Shown here in pieces: positions 35,716 to 44,461 of a DNA stretch of 64,000 nt. The DNA is from Rheinheimera mangrovi. Lineage in GTDB: Bacteria > Pseudomonadota > Gammaproteobacteria > Enterobacterales > Alteromonadaceae. The stretch spans positions 2,835,501 through 2,899,500 of the forward strand of contig NZ_CP034683.1 in assembly GCF_003990335.1 (NCBI RefSeq), written 5' to 3'. The first letter of the stretch is position 1; each line of letters opens with the position of its first letter. The notes beneath the pieces were generated by a model. It was not told where the DNA came from, did not search any database, and was given only the letters and a program-made list of their open reading frames with translations. Both the position numbers and the translations under genes were made by a program.

Positions 35716-35928
35716 TTAACCGGTAACAGTTACGTTCTCAGCCTGAGGACCTTTTTGGCCTTCAGTAACTTCGAAAGTTACACGTTGACCTTCAACTAAA
35801 GTTCTGCGGCCTGTGCCATTGATAGCGCGGAAATGTACGAATACGTCTTTGCCGCCTTCACGCTCGATGAAACCAAAACCTTTATCTTCGTTGAACCACT
35901 TAACGGTACCGGAAATTAATTGTGACAT
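35716..35928 (-). CDS. Cold-shock-domain protein (CspA family)
   Basis: A 70-residue single cold-shock domain with the RNA-binding motifs KGFGFI (RNP1) and DVFVHF (RNP2), and [13 protein letters not shown] at the start. These proteins bind single-stranded RNA and DNA and prevent secondary structure. An AGAG site lies a few bases before the ATG. A well-formed promoter lies about 90 bases upstream, giving a roughly 80-base leader. Which paralogue it corresponds to (CspC/CspE-like or cold-inducible) cannot be decided. Confidence 0.95.
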   Translation of the reverse strand: MSQLISGTVKWFNEDKGFGFIEREGGKDVFVHFRAINGTGRRTLVEGQRVTFEVTEGQKGPQAENVTVTG

Positions 35929-36016
35929 AACATTCTCTTACTTTAACTAAATTTGCCAATTGTTTGGCGACTTAAATATTACCGGCCGTGTTCGAGCTAG
36001 TACATATTACGACCCC

Positions 36017-36045
36017 ATTATCAGTGAACCTGACAAAGTGGTCAA
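36017..36045 (-). promoter_or_regulatory. Promoter of the cold-shock gene
   Basis: On the minus strand TTGACC (36045-36040) is followed after 17 bases by GATAAT (36022-36017), a near-consensus sigma-70 pair. Transcription would begin near 36010. The rest of the 289-base gap between csp and the helicase gene shows nothing else I can name. Confidence 0.6.
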
Positions 36046-36217
36046 TAGCTATTACTGATCCGACAGAAAAATAGTTTTTCTGGTTTTGGCCGTTCCAGTT
36101 ACTCTAAATAATTCTTCAGCCAAAACAATTGCTTGCAATAAAAACTGTCGAACAAATCTACAAAGTAACGACCAGAGTGTAGCACTATTTTCCGAATAAA
36201 AAACATACTACTGTAAA

Positions 36218-37534
36218 TTATTTGATCTTTTTCTTTACTGGAGTCATACCATCATCGCCAGCCTGATAAAAATTAGGTTTTGGCGCGACCTTTACTTTAG
36301 CCGTTGTATCTGTTGATTTTGCTTTGGCTTTTCTGACCACAGGCTTCGCTTTCTTCACGGCTTTTACCGGTGCATGCAAATCCACACCTTTAAATTTTGC
36401 CGGTAAAGACTCCACTTTCTCCATAGGTAAAGGACGGCGTAAGAAGCTTTCTATTGCACAAAAAGCGACCCAGTCTTTTGGACCTACCAAAGAAATCGCA
36501 ATACCTTTAGCTCCAGCTCTGCCGGTACGACCTATACGGTGCACATACTCTTCTGCATGTTTAGGTAAATCAAAGTTCACCACATGGCTGACTTGTAATA
36601 AATCCAGACCACGGGACGCAACATCTGTAGTCACCAGCACCTGATGTTTATTGGCTGAAAAGCCCTGCATCACAGTGTTACGCTGACCTTGAGTTAACTT
36701 GCCACTTAAACCTACAGCCGGATAACCTAAAGAGTCACATAGTTTTGCCAGACGATCGGTATCTTCACGGGTCGCTGTAAAAATTATCAGCTGACCAATT
36801 TGTTCCTGTTTAAGAAAAAAAGCCAGTAACGCCTCTTTATGAGACAAATGATCGGCGAAATAACAACGCTGTTCTATATCTTCGTGTTGCTGATAGGACG
36901 CTCCCACGGAGACTCGGTGTGGCGACTTTAACAACGACATCGCCAGTTCATTCACTTCGGCGTGATCTAAAGTGGCAGAAAACATCAGGGTTTGGCGCAA
37001 ACGGTGATCCGCAGCTCTATTTATTTCATTCAGTTGTGGCATAAAGCCTAAATCCAGCATCCTGTCTGCTTCATCTAAAATCAGCATTTCCAGGCCCTGA
37101 ATAAAAAACGTTTTGTGCTGCAGGTGATCAATAAAACGGCCTGGGGTTGCCACTATGATAGTCGGCTGACGTTTCAGGATTTTTTCCTGCTCGTTAAAGT
37201 TCTCACCACCCACAATTAAAGCACTGGTTAAAGGCGTATTAGCCACAAATAAACGTAATTTGGCATAGACCTGGTGAGCCAGTTCACGTGTTGGCACCAG
37301 AATCAAAGCCCGGGCATCTTGTTTGGATAACGGTCTGCTACGCAATAAGCGCTGCATCATCGGCAACAAATACGCCAAAGTTTTTCCTGAACCGGTTTGC
37401 GAAGAAACCATTAAGTCTTTGCCTGTCATAGCGGCAGGCACAGCCTCCTGCTGAATTGGCGTTGGTTTCGCAAAGCCAAGGTGCTGGATAGAACGGACTA
37501 AACGAGGGTCTAACGCAAGATCGTGAAATAACAA
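36218..37534 (-). CDS. DEAD-box ATP-dependent RNA helicase (RhlE/SrmB-like)
   Basis: All DEAD-box motifs are present in order: Q motif PTPIQQEAVPAA, Walker A SSQTGSGKT, PTRELAHQ, TPGRFIDHL, DEADRMLD, SAT, and HRIGRTGRAG. The catalytic core is about 375 residues and is followed by a Lys-rich tail (about 375-438) typical of RNA-binding C-termini in RhlE-type enzymes. TTG at 37534 is the only reasonable start giving MLFHDLALDPRLVRSI. It probably helps ribosome assembly or RNA decay. It is on the same strand as csp but 289 bases away. Confidence 0.92.
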   Translation of the reverse strand: MLFHDLALDPRLVRSIQHLGFAKPTPIQQEAVPAAMTGKDLMVSSQTGSGKTLAYLLPMMQRLLRSRPLSKQDARALILVPTRELAHQVYAKLRLFVANTPLTSALIVGGENFNEQEKILKRQPTIIVATPGRFIDHLQHKTFFIQGLEMLILDEADRMLDLGFMPQLNEINRAADHRLRQTLMFSATLDHAEVNELAMSLLKSPHRVSVGASYQQHEDIEQRCYFADHLSHKEALLAFFLKQEQIGQLIIFTATREDTDRLAKLCDSLGYPAVGLSGKLTQGQRNTVMQGFSANKHQVLVTTDVASRGLDLLQVSHVVNFDLPKHAEEYVHRIGRTGRAGAKGIAISLVGPKDWVAFCAIESFLRRPLPMEKVESLPAKFKGVDLHAPVKAVKKAKPVVRKAKAKSTDTTAKVKVAPKPNFYQAGDDGMTPVKKKIK

Positions 37535-37672
37535 GATAAGGTCCCGGACAAATTCAATAAAAGTGCCTTATCATAACGCATTTTTAGCATAGGCGGTTAG
37601 TCTGCCCTTCTGCTCTTTGCAGCGCAGCCGGAACATGAAACAATAACGACATCTGATCGACAGGACCTTTTT

Positions 37673-38215
37673 ATGAGTAAATCACTGCAGGAACAATTGC
37701 TCAAAGCCGGTTTAGGCAATGAGAAAAAGCTAAAAGCTATTAAAAAAGAAAAGCATAAAGAACGGGTGCAAGCCGGGAAAAATGGCACAGTCGTCAATGA
37801 AGCTACGGTGCTCGCCGAACAAAGCAGACAGCAGCAATTGCAGCGCGATCAGGAGTTAAATCGCCAGCGCAAAGCCGAACAGGATAAAAAAGCACTGGCA
37901 GCTCAGGTCAAACAGCTGGTTGAGCTCAATACCATTACTCATAAAGGTGAAACCGCCTTTAACTTCACCGACGGCAGTGTTGTAAAACGTTTATACGTCA
38001 GTAACCGCATCCATGCTGAATTAACCAAAGGTCAGGCAGCTATCGCCAAACTGGCTGAGCAGTATTATGTGATCCCGGTGAAAGTGGCTGAGAAAATTCA
38101 GCAGCGTTTAGCTGAAACCATCATAGTGCTGCATAACACAGGTCAAAGCGCCGAAGTGCAGGCGGAAGACGATCCGTACGCCGCCTATCAAATTCCGGAT
38201 GATTTGATGTGGTAA
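37673..38215 (+). CDS. yaiL: DUF2058 family protein (YaiL-like nucleoprotein)
   Basis: A 180-residue, highly charged cytoplasmic protein matching the YaiL/DUF2058 pattern: MSKSLQEQLLKAGLGNEKKL at the start, a long Gln/Lys/Arg-rich helix (about 25-85), and a C-terminal FNFTDGSVVKRLYVS domain with acidic end DDPYAAYQIPDDLMW. Function is not established; the E. coli homologue is described as a nucleoprotein/polynucleotide-associated protein. It overlaps arfB by seven bases. Confidence 0.88.
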   Translation: MSKSLQEQLLKAGLGNEKKLKAIKKEKHKERVQAGKNGTVVNEATVLAEQSRQQQLQRDQELNRQRKAEQDKKALAAQVKQLVELNTITHKGETAFNFTDGSVVKRLYVSNRIHAELTKGQAAIAKLAEQYYVIPVKVAEKIQQRLAETIIVLHNTGQSAEVQAEDDPYAAYQIPDDLMW

Positions 38216-38637
38216 CTTTAGTTCAGGTCAAACCCGGCCTTGAACTTGATTTGGACGAGCTGGAGCTCAGCTTTATCCGGGCTCAGGGCAGTGGAGGCCA
38301 GCATGTCAATAAAGTATCCACTGCGGTGCAGCTGCGTTTTGATATTGGGCGCAGCAGTTTACCCGATGAATTTAAGCAAAAGCTGCTGCAGTATCCGGAC
38401 GACCGCATCAGCAAGAGTGGGATTATAGTTATTAAAGCTCAATCCCACCGCAGTCAGGATATGAACAGGGAAGATGCGGTTGCAAAATTAATGCAACTGC
38501 TGCAATCCGCCAGTTTTGAAGCGAAAAAAAGACGCGCCACTAAACCCACTTTTGGTGCCCGCATGGACAGACTAAAAGAGAAAACGCAGCATAAAGAACG
38601 AAAAAAACTGCGCGGTAAAGTAAGCTCTTTTGATTAA
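38209..38637 (+). CDS. arfB: Alternative ribosome-rescue factor ArfB (peptidyl-tRNA hydrolase YaeJ)
   Basis: ArfB rescues stalled ribosomes by hydrolysing peptidyl-tRNA. The class-I release-factor motif GGQ is in RAQGSGGQHVNKVSTAV, and the C-terminal basic tail (about 105-142, rich in Lys and Arg) inserts into the empty mRNA channel. GTG at 38209 overlaps the yaiL stop. The 142-residue length matches the family. Confidence 0.95.
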   Translation: MVTLVQVKPGLELDLDELELSFIRAQGSGGQHVNKVSTAVQLRFDIGRSSLPDEFKQKLLQYPDDRISKSGIIVIKAQSHRSQDMNREDAVAKLMQLLQSASFEAKKRRATKPTFGARMDRLKEKTQHKERKKLRGKVSSFD

Positions 38638-38653
38638 TCAGAGGTTTTCAGTA

Positions 38654-39514
38654 GTGTTCCGTATTTTTAGCCTTGTTACTTTCATACTGCTGAGCAGTTC
38701 TGTATTCGCCGACGGAGTCTGGAAAGTCAGCAAAGGCGAACAGCATTTTTATCTGGCAGGTTCCATACATTTGCTTGGCCCTGATGATTATCCTTTGCCA
38801 CCAGAATACCTAATAGCGCTTAAAAACAGCGACAGCCTATTACTTGAAACCGATTTGGAACAGCTGTCGAGTCCGGCAGGTATCCAGCAATTGATAGCGC
38901 AAAACTCCTACCCTTCCGGCGAAAATTTGCTGCAACAACTGTCACAACCTTTAGCAAAGCAACTGGCCGAGTATTGCAAAAAAAATAACATTCCCCTTGA
39001 GCAGATCGCCCGTTTTAAACCCGCTTTTGCCGCTGTGATGCTGACCACCACTCAACTGCAAGCCCAGGGCGCAACAGCTCCCGGAGTAGACGCCTACTTG
39101 CAGGAGGAAGCAAAAAAAGCCGGAAAAAAAGTAACGGGTCTTGAAACTATGCAGCAGCATCTGGCTGTGCTGACCGAACTGAATAATAGTGGTGCTGAAA
39201 CCTTGATTAAAAGCACCATGGAAGACTTAACTGATAGCAGTGAAGACTTTGATGCGATGCGAAAAGCCTGGCGCAGTGGCGATTTGCAGCAACTTGAACA
39301 TTTATACCTGGATGACTTAAAAAATTATCCGGCGGTTTACCAGACTCTGATTGTCAAAAGAAACAATGCCTGGATAAAACAATTGGTTACCGCGAAATAC
39401 GAGAGTCCGTTTTTTGTTGTTGTCGGTGCTTTGCATCTCGCAGGGGAGCAAGGCTTAATCCCGCAATTAAAACAACAGGGTTATCAAGTTACAGCATTAG
39501 CAGGCCAGTTATGA
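38654..39514 (+). CDS. TraB/GumN (PrgY-like) family periplasmic protein
   Basis: The protein has the paired GxxH motifs of the TraB/GumN family, GSIH near residue 36 and GALH near the C-terminus, which suggest a metal-dependent hydrolase-like fold. GTG at 38654 is preferred because AGAGG lies nine bases upstream and it gives a clean signal peptide (cut after VFA); a TTG at 38630 overlapping arfB would extend it by eight residues. The true substrate is unknown; relatives include plasmid pheromone-shutdown proteins. It overlaps the next gene by four bases. Confidence 0.88.
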   Translation: MFRIFSLVTFILLSSSVFADGVWKVSKGEQHFYLAGSIHLLGPDDYPLPPEYLIALKNSDSLLLETDLEQLSSPAGIQQLIAQNSYPSGENLLQQLSQPLAKQLAEYCKKNNIPLEQIARFKPAFAAVMLTTTQLQAQGATAPGVDAYLQEEAKKAGKKVTGLETMQQHLAVLTELNNSGAETLIKSTMEDLTDSSEDFDAMRKAWRSGDLQQLEHLYLDDLKNYPAVYQTLIVKRNNAWIKQLVTAKYESPFFVVVGALHLAGEQGLIPQLKQQGYQVTALAGQL

Positions 39515-40011
39515 AACATGCTCCTTATCAGTTAAGCCCTGTCACACCAGAGCAATCAGCTTATCTGCACAACTGGTTTGACTCACAACAACAGCTGGAT
39601 CAGTGGGGTGGTGAAGGTTTCCATTTTCCAATCAGAGCCTTACAATTTTTGCAGCAGCTGTATTTGCCAGGAACTCAAAGTTACTGGTTGTATCAACACA
39701 GACAACGTGTTGCATTCGGCCAGCTTTGTGATCGTTTTGAATGCAATCATCTGGCCCGTTTGTTGGTGCATCCACAAAGCAGAGGACAGGGTCATAGTAA
39801 AACTCTGATTAAAGGACTGATAGCACAGGGCCTGCAACAATATCCACAACGGGATTTTTCGTTGTTTGTCTACCGCAAAAACCTTATTGCAGTGCAGTGT
39901 TATCAACAGCTGGGTTTTAGTGAAGCCGAGCAGCCTGGTGAATCTGATCCACTGTTGTATTTTATGAAACTCAACAATAAACAAGCCCGACAACTATTAA
40001 AGGACCATTAG
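39511..40011 (+). CDS. GNAT family N-acetyltransferase
   Basis: A 166-residue protein with the acetyl-CoA-binding loop HPQSRGQGHSKTLI (Q/RxxGxG/A pattern) at about residue 89-102 and the later strand LFVYRKNLIAVQCYQQLGF typical of GNAT enzymes. The acceptor substrate is unknown. It starts four bases inside the TraB-like gene and is followed after one base by yaiI, so these small genes form an operon with arfB. Confidence 0.87.
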   Translation: MKHAPYQLSPVTPEQSAYLHNWFDSQQQLDQWGGEGFHFPIRALQFLQQLYLPGTQSYWLYQHRQRVAFGQLCDRFECNHLARLLVHPQSRGQGHSKTLIKGLIAQGLQQYPQRDFSLFVYRKNLIAVQCYQQLGFSEAEQPGESDPLLYFMKLNNKQARQLLKDH

Positions 40012-40012
40012 G

Positions 40013-40468
40013 ATGCCAATCTGGGTTGACGCAGATTCCTGCCCCAAAGTATTAAAAGAGATGTTGTATAAGGCTGCAGAACGAAGACAAATCCCTTTAT
40101 ATCTGGTCGCCAATCACAGCTTACAAATTCCACGCAGCCCTTACATCAGAACTGTACAGGTTGAACATGGTTTTGATGTGGCAGACCGTTACATCGAAGA
40201 ACGTATAAGCTCTGGTGATCTACTGATCAGCAACGATATTCCACTGGCCGCCGCTGTGGTTGCCAAAGGTGCACTTTGCATCACCAGCAAAGGCCGTTTG
40301 CTAACGCCTGACAATATCAGTGACCGACTGACTATGCGTAATCTGCAGGAAGAACTGCGCAGCAGTGGTGTGCAGCTATCAGGCCCGGCGCCTCTGGGCC
40401 AGCAAGATAAACAACAGTTCGCTAATCAACTGGATCAGTGGCTGCAAAAGCAGGTAAAAAGCGGATAA
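40013..40468 (+). CDS. yaiI: UPF0178 (DUF188) family protein YaiI
   Basis: A 151-residue protein with the family start WVDADSCPKVLKEMLYKAAER and the segments VEHGFDVADRYIEERI and SNDIPLAAAVVAKGA. The fold is PIN-like, with conserved acidic residues that could bind metal, but no activity is established. The end of the gene is nine bases from the convergent methyltransferase gene. Confidence 0.93.
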   Translation: MPIWVDADSCPKVLKEMLYKAAERRQIPLYLVANHSLQIPRSPYIRTVQVEHGFDVADRYIEERISSGDLLISNDIPLAAAVVAKGALCITSKGRLLTPDNISDRLTMRNLQEELRSSGVQLSGPAPLGQQDKQQFANQLDQWLQKQVKSG

Positions 40469-40477
40469 ACAGCGCTG

Positions 40478-41218
40478 TTAATCGTGATACAGCCCTTGCC
40501 GGGCACTGATGCCTTTGACTGCTGCTTGAAAGGCCGGAGCCCGTTGCCACTTCGGCCGGATAGGAGTTAATGGCAATACCCTTTTACGGGCAACCAGCAG
40601 ATACGAAGCGCCAAAATAGCCCAGATAAGTTTCACACCATTTCTGCCAGCGGCTCTCTGGTTTGTGCTGTCCCAGTAAACTGGACCAAAAAAAACGCTGT
40701 TCGTACATTACTTCAAAACCCAATAAATGTAGCCAGTCTTTGACACGGGACGGGGTAAAAAACCGTCCGGCCCATGGCAATTGCTGTTTCACTCCAGGCC
40801 AAAGTTTCATTAAACCTGCACTGCTAATCGGATTGTAGCCACTTAACAACAGATAACCGTCAGGCATCAGCACACGATGGGCTTCGCGGACTATGTGGTG
40901 TGGGTCCGGATAAAACTCCAGACAATGCGCCAATAATACTGCATCAATGGAAAGCTCTAAAAAAGGTAAAGCATCAGGGTCTGCCACAACAGAAGCTTGC
41001 TCTTGTTGCTCATTTAACTTGATTTGATGTTTGATATTGCATGCTGAGGTATCTAATGCACTGCTTAAACTGCCAACTTTGAGCAGATGATAACCAAAAA
41101 TTTTTGGCCACCACTGACTCAGCTGCTGCTCTATGGCTTTGGCCATCTGTTCCCCTTGCGGCAATTGCTGCCACTGTCGGGGTATGGTTGTACTGTGGTA
41201 ACTTAAAGCGGGTTTCAT
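40478..41218 (-). CDS. SAM-dependent methyltransferase (YafS-like)
   Basis: A class I methyltransferase-like protein of 246 residues. The C-terminal half of the Rossmann fold is clear (AVLLAHCLEFYPDPHHIVREAHRVL shows the pattern; DGYLLLSGYNP follows), while the glycine-rich SAM loop is replaced by KVGSLSSALDTS and is weak. ATG at 41218 is used; GTG at 41227 is possible. It is divergent from gloB with a 45-base spacer, the same arrangement as yafS-gloB in E. coli, which supports the family call. Substrate unknown. Confidence 0.82.
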   Translation of the reverse strand: MKPALSYHSTTIPRQWQQLPQGEQMAKAIEQQLSQWWPKIFGYHLLKVGSLSSALDTSACNIKHQIKLNEQQEQASVVADPDALPFLELSIDAVLLAHCLEFYPDPHHIVREAHRVLMPDGYLLLSGYNPISSAGLMKLWPGVKQQLPWAGRFFTPSRVKDWLHLLGFEVMYEQRFFWSSLLGQHKPESRWQKWCETYLGYFGASYLLVARKRVLPLTPIRPKWQRAPAFQAAVKGISARQGLYHD

Positions 41219-41263
41219 CCGGTACACTACACCTTATCAGAACATCAGCCATGGAAATTATTT

Positions 41264-42019
41264 ATGCCAGATATAACCGCCATAGCGGCATTTAAGGATA
41301 ACTACATTTGGTGCCTGCGCCAAGCAAAGTTGGCCTTGATCGTGGATCCAGGTGATGCCACAGTAGTCCAGCACTATCTGCAACAACAGCAACTGCAATT
41401 AGCTGTGATCCTGATCACTCATCATCATCCGGATCATACCGGTGGCATTAAAGAGCTAAAACAACGCTGGCCTGATGTTCGAGTGTACGCGCCAGCTTTA
41501 GAACAAGACAAAATCCCTTATGCAGATATCTGGTTAAAGGACCAGGATCAGGTTGAACTGGTCGATTTCAATTTAACTTTTCAGGTGATGCAACTTCCTG
41601 GTCATACCTTAGGTCATATAGCCTACTATTCAGCGCCTGTTCTGTTTTGTGGTGATACGTTGTTTAATGCAGGTTGTGGTCGTTTATTTGAAGGCACCGC
41701 AGCGCAGATGTGGCAGAGCCTGTCACGTATTCTGACGTTACCGGACCAAACTTTAATTTACGCCACCCACGAATATACGTTGGCCAATCTGGAATTTGCC
41801 CGCTGGGCAGATCCAGACAATACAGTATTGGCCGACTACCAACACTGGTGTCAACAGCAAAGAGAACAGCAGCGACCTACCCTGCCAACACCTCTTGCTA
41901 TGCAACGACAAGTTAACCCATTTTTAAGGGCTGAAGATGTCGGTTTGCAACACCGCTGGCAACAACACAATGCAGTGGATCTATTCACCGCATTACGATC
42001 CGCCAAAGATCGATTTTGA
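41264..42019 (+). CDS. gloB: Hydroxyacylglutathione hydrolase (glyoxalase II)
   Basis: GloB hydrolyses S-lactoylglutathione to lactate, the second step of methylglyoxal detoxification. The 251-residue metallo-beta-lactamase fold has the binuclear metal motif THHHPDHTGG near residue 50, LPGHTLGHIAYY and CGDTLFNAGCGRLFEG, and YATHEYTLANLEFA with the later His ligand. Length and motifs are those of bacterial GloB. mltD follows after 68 bases. Confidence 0.97.
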   Translation: MPDITAIAAFKDNYIWCLRQAKLALIVDPGDATVVQHYLQQQQLQLAVILITHHHPDHTGGIKELKQRWPDVRVYAPALEQDKIPYADIWLKDQDQVELVDFNLTFQVMQLPGHTLGHIAYYSAPVLFCGDTLFNAGCGRLFEGTAAQMWQSLSRILTLPDQTLIYATHEYTLANLEFARWADPDNTVLADYQHWCQQQREQQRPTLPTPLAMQRQVNPFLRAEDVGLQHRWQQHNAVDLFTALRSAKDRF

Positions 42020-42087
42020 TTTGCAACCTTGCTTTTGAAGGCTGAGCAGGTAACATAAGGCGGATTTTTTGATTTTGGAAAAAGCGA

Positions 42088-43656
42088 ATGCTGAAAAAAT
42101 TATCTGTCGCGGTAGCGGCTGCACTACTGGCCAGTTGTGCCGTTCCAACCTCACAGCATAAAACAGCAGGTTCTGCTGATGGACAATATGAAACGTCAGA
42201 TGCTCCTATCCAGGATAAAGCCGCAACAGCACAACAGGTCGCCAATGCCCTACTGAAACATAACTCTCCGTTGCACCCCGACGCGAAGTTGGCGCAGTAC
42301 GATAATTTATGGCAACGTGTCGCTGACCAAATGACCTTAACTGTGCCGGATAATGACGATATAGAAAGCCAAAAGCGGTTTTTTATCCGTAATCAAAAAT
42401 TGTTGAAAACAGCTTCCGAAAACGCAGCGCCTTTTTTGTATCACATCGTCACCGAGCTCGAACGGCGCAATATGCCGCTTGAACTGGCGCTGCTGCCTAT
42501 AGTTGAAAGTACCTATAACCCTAAAGCAGGTTCCTTTTCAGGAGTGCTGGGTATATGGCAATTTAGTGCTGGTACAGGCCGCAATTTTGGCTTAAAGCAA
42601 AACGCCTGGTATGACGGTCGCCGTGATGTAATTGAATCCAGCCGCGCAGCTATGGACTATCTGCAGTATCTATACAGCAATGTTGATCAGGATTGGCTCA
42701 GTGCAGTTGCTGCTTTTAATGCAGGTGAAGGCCGTGTTTTTAAAGCCATTGAGCGCAATAGATACAGAGGAAAACCAACCGACTTTTGGTCCTTGAATCT
42801 GCCCAAACAAAATACCAGCTATATTCCCAAATTACTGGCGCTGGCGGAACTGCTGAAAAATACTGAAAAGTACGCTATTCCTATGCCTGTTCTTGCCAAC
42901 CAGCCACAAACCAAAGTGATCCAAATCAACAGAGGTTTGGATTTAAACAAAGCGGCGGATCTGTTAGATATCAGTGTGGCTGAAATTAGACGCCTCAATC
43001 CAGGCTTTAAAAGCACCACAGTACCAAGTGCCAGTTATCAGTTAGTCGTGCCTTTTGGCAGTGCCGAAGACATAGACCAGCAGTTGGCAGCCTTGCCTAA
43101 AGTCAAAGTAGCTCCTGTTGCGTCAACCGGCCGTTATAAAGTGAAATCCGGTGATAGCTTAAGTAAGATTGCAGCCGCGCACAAAACTTCAGTCAAAGCC
43201 ATACAGCAAGCCAATCAGTTAAGTAATAGTCAGTTAAAAATAGGCCAACAGCTGATTATTCCGGGCTTGGCAAAGCCGGCAGAACCTTCTGTAGTCGCAA
43301 GTTCAGACAAAAAAACCACCTCAGGCGCTCAAACTTATACAGTCAAAAGTGGTGATAGTGTTTGGGAGATCAGCCAAAAACTTAAGGTCAGTAGTGAACA
43401 GCTAAAAAAATGGAACAAACTGAACGCTAAAACGCAGTTAAAGCCTGGCCAGAAACTCACTTACTATAAAATGTCAGAGCAACAAGCAAACGCTGTAGCA
43501 AAAACTATGACCTACAAAGTGAAACCTGGCGACTCTTTAGCCAGCATTGCGCAACGATTTAACGTAAAGGTTGCTGATATCGTGAAATGGAATAATATTA
43601 AAGCAAATAAGTACTTACAGCCTGGGCAAGAACTCACCTTGTATCTGGCGAGCTGA
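42088..43656 (+). CDS. mltD: Membrane-bound lytic murein transglycosylase D with three LysM domains
   Basis: MltD cleaves the peptidoglycan glycan strand. A lipoprotein signal with lipobox LASC gives Cys17 lipidation. The SLT domain (about 110-240) contains the catalytic Glu in IVESTYNPKAGS and the GIWQFSAGTGR motif. Three LysM peptidoglycan-binding repeats follow at about 350-393, 416-459 and 475-519, each starting with Y-x-V-K-x-GDS. The E. coli enzyme has fewer well-defined repeats. The gene follows gloB as in other gammaproteobacteria. Confidence 0.96.
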   Translation: MLKKLSVAVAAALLASCAVPTSQHKTAGSADGQYETSDAPIQDKAATAQQVANALLKHNSPLHPDAKLAQYDNLWQRVADQMTLTVPDNDDIESQKRFFIRNQKLLKTASENAAPFLYHIVTELERRNMPLELALLPIVESTYNPKAGSFSGVLGIWQFSAGTGRNFGLKQNAWYDGRRDVIESSRAAMDYLQYLYSNVDQDWLSAVAAFNAGEGRVFKAIERNRYRGKPTDFWSLNLPKQNTSYIPKLLALAELLKNTEKYAIPMPVLANQPQTKVIQINRGLDLNKAADLLDISVAEIRRLNPGFKSTTVPSASYQLVVPFGSAEDIDQQLAALPKVKVAPVASTGRYKVKSGDSLSKIAAAHKTSVKAIQQANQLSNSQLKIGQQLIIPGLAKPAEPSVVASSDKKTTSGAQTYTVKSGDSVWEISQKLKVSSEQLKKWNKLNAKTQLKPGQKLTYYKMSEQQANAVAKTMTYKVKPGDSLASIAQRFNVKVADIVKWNNIKANKYLQPGQELTLYLAS

Positions 43657-43691
43657 CAGGCTGAAGTCGCAAATGGAGGTTGAGGTGTTGT

Positions 43692-44180
43692 ATGGTTAAA
43701 ACGAGCCTGATGTTGCTCTTTTTGTTATGGGTGCCTGGCACATGGGCCTATTTTACTGTGCCTGGGCAAGGCCAACTTGTATTGCTGGATGGGACCAAAC
43801 AGAGCCTGCAATTTGGTTTTTCCTTTAAACAACAAAATGGTACAGGAGTATTTCAAGCTGGTATTCAGGAAGTTGAAGTTGCTGAATTGCCTGATAAATA
43901 TACTCTTGCTGTGGTATTGCATCAGGACGAACAAATTTGGGTAACAGACTGGGTCAATAAACCTCTGCAGGGATTTGAATGGTCGCTTGGCAAACACAGC
44001 TTTAAATTGCGTAAAAACACCGACCCAAAATACAAAGACAAAGCACGTGGTGGTTATGTGTTGATGTTTGACAATACACCGTATTTTTTCCACAAGAATA
44101 TGGCGCAAATCAAGTTTTACTTTCACAAAGACGGGGTCAGTGAAATACGTATAGAAGGTATGTTTACACCCGGACGTTAA
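43692..44180 (+). CDS. Hypothetical exported protein
   Basis: A 162-residue protein with a signal peptide (cut near TWA-YF) and no further membrane segment. I do not recognise the family. The mature part is rich in beta strands and aromatic residues (GQGQLVLLDGTKQS, TNTPYFFHKN-like FDNTPYFFHKNMAQ). It has some resemblance in its opening strand to the YccT/DUF2057 group, but not enough to assign it. ATG at 43692 is preferred because GAGG lies six bases before it; a TTG twelve bases earlier is unlikely. It lies 35 bases after mltD. Confidence 0.7.
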   Translation: MVKTSLMLLFLLWVPGTWAYFTVPGQGQLVLLDGTKQSLQFGFSFKQQNGTGVFQAGIQEVEVAELPDKYTLAVVLHQDEQIWVTDWVNKPLQGFEWSLGKHSFKLRKNTDPKYKDKARGGYVLMFDNTPYFFHKNMAQIKFYFHKDGVSEIRIEGMFTPGR

Positions 44181-44197
44181 ACATTCACAGCTGTAAA

Positions 44198-44401
44198 CTA
44201 TTGTTCTTTTTGTAACTGTAGCCTGGGAACAATGCCCCAGACTAAACAAAGCGTTGGTGCCAGCCAGTGAAACCACCAGTGCCAGTCCATGGTCCGGCCT
44301 TGAGTCAGCAAGTAGAAACTCACCAGTACCTGAGTGAGTAACCCCAAAGTTCCTACATAAAAAAACACAGCATTGACAGGCTTTTTGGGCAGCTTCAACA
44401 T
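44198..44401 (-). CDS. Small two-helix membrane protein, unknown
   Basis: A 67-residue open frame with two hydrophobic helices (about 10-33 and 41-58), a basic N-terminus (MLKLPKKP) and C-terminus RLQLQKEQ. The helix pair fits the positive-inside rule. AGGA lies ten bases before the ATG. Its size and amino-acid make-up look like a real small membrane protein, but without a recognised family it remains a prediction. It is convergent with the hypothetical exported protein. Confidence 0.55.
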   Translation of the reverse strand: MLKLPKKPVNAVFFYVGTLGLLTQVLVSFYLLTQGRTMDWHWWFHWLAPTLCLVWGIVPRLQLQKEQ

Positions 44402-44461
44402 ACTTTAGATCCTACTGCTTTAACTTGCACCAGATTAGCAAAAACGCCAGACTGATGCGAC

